DNA from: Halobacillus litoralis
Lineage (GTDB): Bacteria > Bacillota > Bacilli > Bacillales > Halobacillaceae
Length of the DNA: 64,000 bases
Reading direction: 5' to 3'
Assembly: GCF_009856445.1 (NCBI RefSeq)
Contig: NZ_WMFA01000008.1
Location: forward strand, 57,158-121,157
Positions 59,187 to 64,000 of this stretch are shown piece after piece (within the stretch, counting starts at the first letter, position 1; each line of letters starts with the position of its first letter). The translations under genes were made by a program, and so were the position numbers. Under the pieces are notes generated by a model. That model did no database searches and was not told the DNA's origin. It saw nothing but the letters and a program-made list of their open reading frames with translations.

Positions 59187-59231
59187 TTGACTCAGGTATT
59201 TAGGGGTAGTTCTATATAGAATTACCTAAAT
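59187..59231 (+). promoter_or_regulatory. Promoter with overlapping palindrome before the DUF5068 gene
   Basis: TTGACT at 59187 and TCTATA at 59211 (18-bp spacer) make a plausible sigma-A promoter. The -10 lies inside a 33-nt near-palindrome, ATTTAGG...TTCTATATAGAA...CCTAAAT, which could be an operator. Confidence 0.6.
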
Positions 59232-59258
59232 CATCCAATTAAGGAGGGTGGTGGGACT

Positions 59259-60554
59259 ATGAAAATGGTGAATAGGATATGGGCTGTAGCCCTGTTCGTC
59301 CTTGTTATTCTTGCCGCATGCGGAAGTAATGAGGATACTTCAACATCAGGCAACAGCGATGAAAAAGCAGAAGAAGATACAACTTCAGAATCGGTAAGTA
59401 CAGAGGAAGAGAACAGTGAAAAAGAAGACAAGGAAACGGAAGAAGAATCTGCAGATAGCGATTCAGATAATGGGGAGACCGCTGTTTCCTCCGGTGAAAT
59501 CATGAACCCTAACATTGCAGAAGAGTCACAAGGGGACGTGAAAGAAATCTATACAAGTGAAAATAATTTAGAGTATGTTCACGATATGGAAGGGTTTACT
59601 GTATCCATAAACCAATACCAGATTGTGAAAGTTACGGATATGAGCGAAGATATGTCGATACAATTTGACGATCAGACCGATGGATATGTCGTGACCGCAC
59701 AAGTAACTATTGAAAATACTCGGGATGAACCGGTGTATTATCCCAGTTTCATCCGAATACAGGGAGTGAATGAGTCAGACTTCTTAAGCTCTGAACGGAC
59801 ATTCGTGCGTGATCAATATCCAGTATCAAAAGACGAGGAGGAACCCTCGAAGTATGGTGCAGACGAAAAGGTCACGGGCCTAGTGACTTTTACCCTTACG
59901 AATGATCAATATGACGTGATGACAAGGGTGAAACCGAAATTCGTCATCGAAGGTGGAGCAGCTGATAATGAAGAATTCAAAGACTCCTTTAAGGGAACGG
60001 CCACCTACGATTTAATTTATGGAGAAGAACAAAAAGCTGAGGTTGAAAGTTCAGCAGATTTTTACCAGGATCGACTGACAACAGGGAATATGGCAAATAA
60101 GGAAATGATTTTTGAAAAGTCAGGGATTTATGAAACCAAGCAAATTGAAGATGTAGGAATCACACTAAATGGTGTACAATATGCAGAATTAGAGCCAACA
60201 GAAGGCAACGAATCCCTTTTTAGTAACTTCGGGGATGCGGGAATTGTGGCCCTTACGGTTAAGTTGACCATTGATAACCAGTCCGACAAAGAGCTGAATA
60301 CCTTCCTACTATCATCATTTATCCGCGTTGACGATAATCGCGGTTCCGTGATTAGTCAGGGCATGGTGGAGCCGAATGATTCCCAGACGGTTGAAGCAGG
60401 TGCAACAGGCGAGAAATACCACGTCTTCCTGTTTAGAAAAGATGATTTTGAAACTATTGAAACGTTTGATTTAGAGTTCGGCCCGTTTACGGGAGATGAT
60501 GGTAAAGAGTTATTTAAGGGGAAAACCGCTTTGTTTTCTCTGCCAAGTCAATAG
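59259..60554 (+). CDS. Lipoprotein with acidic linker, DUF5068-like
   Basis: A 431-residue surface lipoprotein. Signal peptide with lipobox LAAC at residues ~18-21, then ~60 residues of Ser/Glu/Asp linker as expected on a halophile's surface. Two similar beta domains follow: EGFTVSINQYQIVKVTDMSEDM...YVVTAQVTIENTRDEPVYYPSF and DVGITLNGVQYAELEP...GIVALTVKLTIDNQSDKELNTFLLSSFIRVDD, giving the DUF4352/DUF5068-like immunoglobulin fold duplicated. Ligand unknown. Good AAGGAGGGTGG site and own promoter and terminator. Confidence 0.82.
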   Translation: MKMVNRIWAVALFVLVILAACGSNEDTSTSGNSDEKAEEDTTSESVSTEEENSEKEDKETEEESADSDSDNGETAVSSGEIMNPNIAEESQGDVKEIYTSENNLEYVHDMEGFTVSINQYQIVKVTDMSEDMSIQFDDQTDGYVVTAQVTIENTRDEPVYYPSFIRIQGVNESDFLSSERTFVRDQYPVSKDEEEPSKYGADEKVTGLVTFTLTNDQYDVMTRVKPKFVIEGGAADNEEFKDSFKGTATYDLIYGEEQKAEVESSADFYQDRLTTGNMANKEMIFEKSGIYETKQIEDVGITLNGVQYAELEPTEGNESLFSNFGDAGIVALTVKLTIDNQSDKELNTFLLSSFIRVDDNRGSVISQGMVEPNDSQTVEAGATGEKYHVFLFRKDDFETIETFDLEFGPFTGDDGKELFKGKTALFSLPSQ

Positions 60555-60558
60555 TTAA

Positions 60559-60588
60559 AAAGCTGCCGAGTCACGGCAGCTTTTTTTA
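60559..60588 (+). terminator. Rho-independent terminator of the DUF5068 gene
   Basis: A perfect 10-bp stem AAAGCTGCCG / CGGCAGCTTT with AGTCA loop and a T-run, 5 nt past the stop codon. Confidence 0.95.
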
Positions 60589-60671
60589 TAATTTTTATGA
60601 AAATAAATAAACATGGATTATTAGCGAAAAAGGTTTATATTTTCAATCGTGTTGCTTGCGGTTTTAAGAAA

Positions 60672-60731
60672 TATCTTGAAACTGAGTCTTCAAGTAAAGG
60701 GCAGGTTTGTTGAAGACTCAGTTTCGAGATA
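60672..60731 (+). repeat. Cassette-type repeat, copy 1 (long dyad form)
   Basis: TCTTGAAACTGAGTCTT (60674-60690), then 8 nt, then GGGC at 60699. In this copy TATCTTGAAACTGAGTCTTCA is repeated inverted as TGAAGACTCAGTTTCGAGATA (20 of 21 pairs) with an 18-nt centre, and a T-run follows at 60739. The box, the 8-nt spacer and the G-run recur in three more copies downstream. Confidence 0.75.
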
Positions 60732-60814
60732 ATTCAAGTTTTTTTGTAATAAGGTTGAGTAAATAGGGTGGTTTTGAAATAATTGGAACTAAAGAAAATA
60801 CTAGGGGGAAAAAA

Positions 60815-61360
60815 ATGTACAAAGCATTCATGGACACAGAAAATCATCTTTCTATCTTAGAACCAAGACATGCAAGTGAGTTATATGAAGTGATTAATGA
60901 AAGTAGAAGTAACATTAGTCAGTGGTTAACATTTCCCGAAAAAACACACGAGGTAAAGGATTCTGTTACATTTATTGAAAAGTCTCTGAAACGCTTTGCT
61001 TCTAATAATGGTTATTGGGCAGGCATTTGGCATAAAGGAAGACTTGCTGGTTCAATTGGTTTTTTGTACATAGATTGGGATGCAAAGAAAACAGAGATAG
61101 GATATTGGTTAGGAGATAACTACCTAGGAAAAGGGTTAGCAACTAAATCAGTTGAGAAATTACTAGAGCATTCATTTCATGATTTAGAATTAAGAAAGGT
61201 TGAAATCAATGTCGCTAGTAAGAATCTTAAAAGTAGGGCAATACCCGAAAAGTTAGGGTTTACTGAGGAAGGTACTATACGTAATTATGAGTATTTGAAT
61301 GGTGAGTATCATGACAGAGTGGTTTATGGTTTGCTTCAAGAGGAGTGGAGAAATAAATAA
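60815..61360 (+). CDS. GNAT acetyltransferase, RimJ/RimL (YdaF-like), AT-rich cassette gene
   Basis: A 181-residue acetyltransferase with the same plan as the 39.2-kb gene: ITFIEKSLKRF-type N-half, IGYWLGDNYLGKGLATKSVEKLLEHSF (acetyl-CoA loop) and RKVEINVASKNLKSRAIPEKLGFTEEGTIRNYEYLNGEYHDRVVYGLL. Base composition is clearly lower in GC than genes before 60 kb. AGGGGGAAAAA precedes the ATG. It lies alone between two copies of the cassette-type repeat, the second starting 5 nt behind its stop. Confidence 0.9.
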   Translation: MYKAFMDTENHLSILEPRHASELYEVINESRSNISQWLTFPEKTHEVKDSVTFIEKSLKRFASNNGYWAGIWHKGRLAGSIGFLYIDWDAKKTEIGYWLGDNYLGKGLATKSVEKLLEHSFHDLELRKVEINVASKNLKSRAIPEKLGFTEEGTIRNYEYLNGEYHDRVVYGLLQEEWRNK

Positions 61361-61364
61361 TTTA

Positions 61365-61424
61365 TCTCGATATAGAGTCTTTATGTATAGGGGGCGATTG
61401 TTCAATATGAGCAATCGCTTTTTT
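61365..61424 (+). repeat. Cassette-type repeat, copy 2, with terminator hairpin
   Basis: TCTCGATATAGAGTCTT, 8-nt spacer, GGGGGC at 61390. GCGATTG (61394) pairs with CAATCGC (61412) and TTTTTT follows, so this copy also terminates the GNAT gene. Confidence 0.85.
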
Positions 61425-61509
61425 GCTAACGGGCAGGATTGTGTTCAAGATATCGCTGTAAAATATTGTGTTAGAATTTAGATTAATACATGAATGGGAG
61501 GAACTAGTA

Positions 61510-62370
61510 TTGGTTAATTGGGAAAGGAAATTATTACATACGGCCCGCGGTGTATTTGAGATATTCATAAAGGGGGAGGGGGCCCCACTCTGTGTAACCC
61601 ACCATTACTCTGAATTTAATCAAACAGGAGACTATTTTGCTGAGTCCTTTACAAGCACGAACAAAGTATTCTTAGTTAACTTAAGAGAAGCAGGGCATTC
61701 AGATAAAGCAATGGAACCTTACCAATTAAGCATGTTGGAATCTATATTCGATTTAGAAGCTATCCGAGAAAAATTAGGATTTAGTAAGTGGGGGTTTGCT
61801 GGACATTCGACTGGAGGGATGCTGGGAATAATTTACGGAATACACTTTTCAGAACGTCTAGATTTTAATGTAATTGTAGGAGCAGCAGCAAGAGAATATA
61901 TGACGTTTTCGAAAGAGTGTATTTACAATTCAGAACATCCTAAATTTCATATAATGCAAAAACTAATTGAAGCTTTAAAACATTCGGATCTACCACCAGA
62001 AAAAATAAATGATTTAAAGGTCGAAAGAACTAAACTATCTTTATTTATGCCTGAAAAATATGAGCAGTTATTTTCACTTAACATTCATAAAGGAATGTCT
62101 GTTACTCGAATGAATTTCTTCAACCGTGAATTACAGGTCTATGATGTAACTAGAAAGTTAGAGTTTATATCAACACCTACTTTAATTATATGTGGTAGGC
62201 ATGATGTTCAGTGTCCATTGACTTACTCAATTGAAATGAATGAAGGTATTCTTAATTCGAAATTAGTCATCTTTGAGAAAAGTAACCATTACCCATTTTT
62301 AGAGGAATCAGAGCGATTTAATGAAATATTTGATTTATTCTTAAAGGAAAATCAACCCTCTTTTAATTAA
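61510..62370 (+). CDS. Alpha/beta hydrolase, copy 2 (AT-rich cassette gene)
   Basis: A 286-residue homologue of the 42.2-kb hydrolase: HHYSEFNQTGDYFAESF, nucleophile GHSTGGMLG, GRHDVQCPLTYSIEM (Asp) and SNHYPFLEE (His) match position for position, as do AAAREYMTFSKECIYN and MNFFNRELQVYDVTRKL. The TTG start has GGGAGG about 8 nt upstream and aligns with the start of copy 1. Codons are much more AT-rich, indicating separate acquisition rather than recent local duplication. Confidence 0.88.
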   Translation: MVNWERKLLHTARGVFEIFIKGEGAPLCVTHHYSEFNQTGDYFAESFTSTNKVFLVNLREAGHSDKAMEPYQLSMLESIFDLEAIREKLGFSKWGFAGHSTGGMLGIIYGIHFSERLDFNVIVGAAAREYMTFSKECIYNSEHPKFHIMQKLIEALKHSDLPPEKINDLKVERTKLSLFMPEKYEQLFSLNIHKGMSVTRMNFFNRELQVYDVTRKLEFISTPTLIICGRHDVQCPLTYSIEMNEGILNSKLVIFEKSNHYPFLEESERFNEIFDLFLKENQPSFN

Positions 62371-62388
62371 TGGGTGATGCTCGAAATG

Positions 62389-62450
62389 TCTCGAGTTTGA
62401 GTCTTATAGAAACGGGGGCAATTCTTTAATAGAAGAATTGCCCTCTTCTC
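62389..62450 (+). repeat. Cassette-type repeat, copy 3, with perfect hairpin
   Basis: TCTCGAGTTTGAGTCTT, 8-nt spacer, GGGGGC at 62414. GGGCAATTCTT (62416) pairs perfectly with AAGAATTGCCC (62433). It begins 19 nt behind the hydrolase stop codon. The tail is pyrimidine-rich (TCTTCTC) rather than pure T. Confidence 0.85.
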
Positions 62451-62528
62451 AATGTTTGCTAGGATTTGAAACCTTTACATGGAGGAGTACGTACATGATA
62501 TTGCATGTTGGATCCGAGGAGGTGTACT

Positions 62529-62684
62529 ATGCAAAAGGCCATCACAGTTCATTATCAATCCGATAAAAAGAATAACTTAAGTGATTTAAATCAACTTCTT
62601 CAAGAGGGATGGAAGGTTGTTTCTCAGAGTCCAGTTGGATTGGTGCCCATGGTTTCTTCACTTGTGATCCTGGAGAAAAATTAG
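62529..62684 (+). CDS. Small DUF4177-like protein, 51 aa
   Basis: ATG-initiated with GAGGAGGTG 6 nt upstream. ITVHYQSDKKNNLSDLNQLLQEGWKVVSQSP...SSLVILEKN has the L-N-LL-EGW-VVS core and C-terminal ILEK strand of small DUF4177-type proteins. Function unknown. Followed by a short terminator. Confidence 0.72.
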   Translation: MQKAITVHYQSDKKNNLSDLNQLLQEGWKVVSQSPVGLVPMVSSLVILEKN

Positions 62685-62733
62685 ACAATATTTCTTCTGC
62701 ATTCGTTGAATAAAAGGAAAAATTGTTAAGATT

Positions 62734-62758
62734 ACCGCCTTTTCAAAGGGCGGTTTTT
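62734..62758 (+). terminator. Rho-independent terminator
   Basis: ACCGCC pairs with GGCGGT around TTTTCAAAG and ends in TTTTT. Confidence 0.82.
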
Positions 62759-62904
62759 GCATTAAGAAGTTTTTTTATGTTCATTTAGTGAAAGTAAACT
62801 AGTTTTAATTCAAATCTTAATGTATTGAGGCTTTACTTCAATATTGAGAATACCTTTCTTATTAGATTAAGGATACTCTTAATAAAGATCAGGAGGGGTA
62901 TTAT

Positions 62905-62979
62905 ATGGATATAAAGTTTTTTATAAAGGTTATTCAACATCACCCAATTCAGAAAATGCAAGGAGGCACATTATGTTAG
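62905..62979 (+). CDS. 24-codon ORF overlapping the DUF4181 gene
   Basis: ATG with AGGAGGGG 6 nt upstream, reading MDIKFFIKVIQHHPIQKM and ending in a TAG that overlaps the start of the next gene by 7 nt. It carries that gene's ribosome binding site (AAGGAGG). It may be a leader peptide for coupled translation, or the remnant of a longer gene. Confidence 0.45.
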   Translation: MDIKFFIKVIQHHPIQKMQGGTLC

Positions 62980-63407
62980 TTTATGGTCTGGATTCAGATT
63001 TTTGGTTGGGGTTATTGCTTCTGTTAACCATAGTTAGTTTATTGTTAGTTTCTTTTAACACAATAATTAGAAGATGGTTAAAGGTGGAGAGAAAGAAGGT
63101 ATTTTCCTACAACCATGTTAATGAAAAACATAAAAAGATTGATCGGATAATAAGAATCATTGCTGCAATCAGTCTAATTTTAGGATATAGCATCAACATT
63201 ATGAGTTATCCAACAAATACATATTGGTTTATACAGCCGTGGTATATAATTATTGTATTTCTTGTGGTGTCGGAATTAGGAAGAGCTGTAATGGAACGAA
63301 AGTATGCACAAAACCCTAATGCTTATAAAGTAACCATTTTGGAGATGACACTTATCCTTCTGATATACATATCGATATTAACCACAGATTTTTGGGGACT
63401 GGTATAA
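62973..63407 (+). CDS. DUF4181 membrane protein
   Basis: A 144-residue protein with four predicted helices (DFWLGLLLLLTIVSLLLVSF, IIRIIAAISLILGYSINIM, IQPWYIIIVFLVVSELG, VTILEMTLILLIYISIL) and the DUF4181 signature RRWLKVERKKVFSYNHVNEKHKKIDRIIRI. Unknown function; frequent as a lone accessory gene in Bacillaceae. AAGGAGG 6 nt upstream within a 24-codon ORF. Confidence 0.83.
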   Translation: MLVYGLDSDFWLGLLLLLTIVSLLLVSFNTIIRRWLKVERKKVFSYNHVNEKHKKIDRIIRIIAAISLILGYSINIMSYPTNTYWFIQPWYIIIVFLVVSELGRAVMERKYAQNPNAYKVTILEMTLILLIYISILTTDFWGLV

Positions 63408-63507
63408 GCCACGCCATAAAGTGTATCTGTTTAAGAGGAGTTCCACATTAGCTTTTTCTATTAAGTAAATGAATTTCTAAAATGAAGTTGATTGAGAGGG
63501 AGTTATT

Positions 63508-63684
63508 ATTAGAACAAGTATAATTTATATTGTAGGAGTTATTCTTTTTACAGCCTGGTTAGTTATAGCGGATTATATTAGACATGACACTTTGAACTGG
63601 GGACCAAATATTGCACAGTCCTTGTTTGTCGTGACATTTATAGTTGCAGCACTTTTGTTAGGGAAAAAGTTACGAAAAAATTAG
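63508..63684 (+). CDS. Small two-helix membrane protein, apparent ATT start
   Basis: The frame, closed by a stop at 63493, has no ATG, GTG or TTG before codon 36, yet AGAGGGAG lies 5 nt before ATT (or 2 nt before another ATT). It encodes IRTSIIYIVGVILFTAWLVIADYI, a short HDTLNWGPN loop and SLFVVTFIVAALLLGKKLRKN, a complete-looking two-helix protein of 58 residues. No family recognised. Either ATT is used for initiation or the start was lost. Confidence 0.55.
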   Translation: MRTSIIYIVGVILFTAWLVIADYIRHDTLNWGPNIAQSLFVVTFIVAALLLGKKLRKN

Positions 63685-63851
63685 TGAATAAAGTGTGATG
63701 GAAAATACTTATTATGTTACAACACCTTGAGGAATCGGTGGGAATTGCCGCTTGGTCAGAGGGAAGAGAATGAATCACCAAAGGATTGTGCGATATAGAT
63801 GAAATTGATGTTAAGGCTTTTAATTATAGGCGATAATATATCCCTCAATTA
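63685..63851. other. Intergenic stretch without recognisable gene
   Basis: Part of a ~285-bp AT-rich gap between the two-helix protein and the gene cut by the window end. Apart from the fourth cassette-type repeat that follows, I see no ORF, terminator or promoter I can support. Confidence 0.5.
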
Positions 63852-63906
63852 TCTTGACATCGAGTATTAAACAAACGGGGGCGATTGCTTAATAAATCAC
63901 TTTAAG
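63852..63906 (+). repeat. Cassette-type repeat, copy 4 (degenerate hairpin)
   Basis: TCTTGACATCGAGTATT, 8-nt spacer, GGGGGC at 63877. The following hairpin is weaker: GCTTAA (63887) with TTAAGC (63902). Confidence 0.72.
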
Positions 63907-63970
63907 CATATTAACGGAAGATCAGCTTATTAAATAGCAAACAGTTCATGTAGGAGTAAGGTGAGAATAA

Positions 63971-64000
63971 ATGATTGAAAATAAAAAAAGCAAAGGAATA
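63971..64000 (+). CDS. Start of a gene cut by the window end
   Basis: ATG preceded by AGGAGTAAGGTGAG at suitable distance; ten codons (MIENKKSKGI) are visible and open at the edge. Nothing can be said of its function. Confidence 0.5.
   Translation, partial: MIENKKSKGI

Noticed and set aside
60672..63906. CRISPR array
   Set aside because: Only four copies, about 0.7-1.5 kb apart with genes between them, and a variable stem sequence; no short regular spacers or cas genes.
1..64000. tRNA, rRNA, prophage or complete insertion sequence
   Set aside because: None of the expected conserved stretches, transposase motifs or phage structural genes was seen.

Overview
The window reads as chromosomal DNA of a moderately halophilic Bacillaceae bacterium (Halobacillus, Thalassobacillus or Pontibacillus type). 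The basis is strong AGGAGG-type ribosome binding sites, frequent GTG/TTG starts, and Bacillus-type families (YcsI, YfmM, YuzF, YdcZ pairs, PadR/HAAS, DUF421, DUF4181, DUF5068, FusB-like EF-G-binding protein, class D sortase). A BCCT osmolyte carrier and a K+/H+-type antiporter fit salt adaptation, and there are a sporulenol-type triterpene cyclase and manganese catalase. This is inferred from protein families; no rRNA, tRNA, CRISPR array, phage or complete insertion sequence was seen.

Layout. 0-7.7 kb: the 3' end of a DUF429 gene, a YcsI/D-glutamate cyclase-like gene, a divergent PRPP synthetase paralogue, a PadR/HAAS operon under a large dyad, a BCCT carrier and small unknowns. 7.8-11.5 kb: two DJ-1/PfpI proteins around a monooxygenase-LysR pair, then an AraC/GyrI regulator. 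11.5-18.2 kb: a lipoprotein pseudogene and a long run of small-molecule enzymes (VOC, Nudix, GNAT, epimerase, SDR, hydrolase, phosphoesterase). 18.2-24 kb: nitroreductase, YczE, ABC-F YfmM, a thioredoxin-reductase-like protein and a cation/proton antiporter. 24-24.7 kb has no gene but holds two inverted copies of a GC-rich repeat. 24.7-30.2 kb: a YdcZ-Crp-YdcZ operon, manganese catalase with YuzF, triterpene cyclase and a peroxiredoxin-like protein. 30.5-38.1 kb: a lipoprotein/membrane/GNAT/GyrI/MerR/SRPBCC series, a ferritin-like/cupin fusion, and a HEAT-repeat plus glycosyltransferase pair. 38.1-49.9 kb: GMP reductase with paired PurBoxes, GNAT, DHA2 efflux pump, FusB-like protein, hydrolase, Nudix, DUF421, a sortase with its likely substrate, UV-damage endonuclease and an HNH protein.

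50-58.1 kb is the most coherent metabolic locus. Divergent transcripts encode acyl-CoA dehydrogenase plus class III CoA-transferase (minus) and aminotransferase, ThDP enzyme, aldehyde dehydrogenase and lysine 6-dehydrogenase (plus). Together these could take L-lysine through 2-aminoadipate, 2-oxoadipate, glutarate semialdehyde and glutarate to glutaryl-CoA and crotonyl-CoA. The last gene is recognised with confidence; the pathway order is inference.

58.1-64 kb turns repeat-rich and then AT-rich. After an acidic DUF5068 lipoprotein come single small genes separated by four copies of one element (17-nt box, exactly 8-nt spacer, GGG(GG)C, then usually a hairpin), resembling an array of gene cassettes. 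One of them, an alpha/beta hydrolase, is a second copy of the gene at 42.2 kb. Two genes (about 6.5 kb and 63.5 kb) have well-placed ribosome binding sites but ATC or ATT where the start codon should be.
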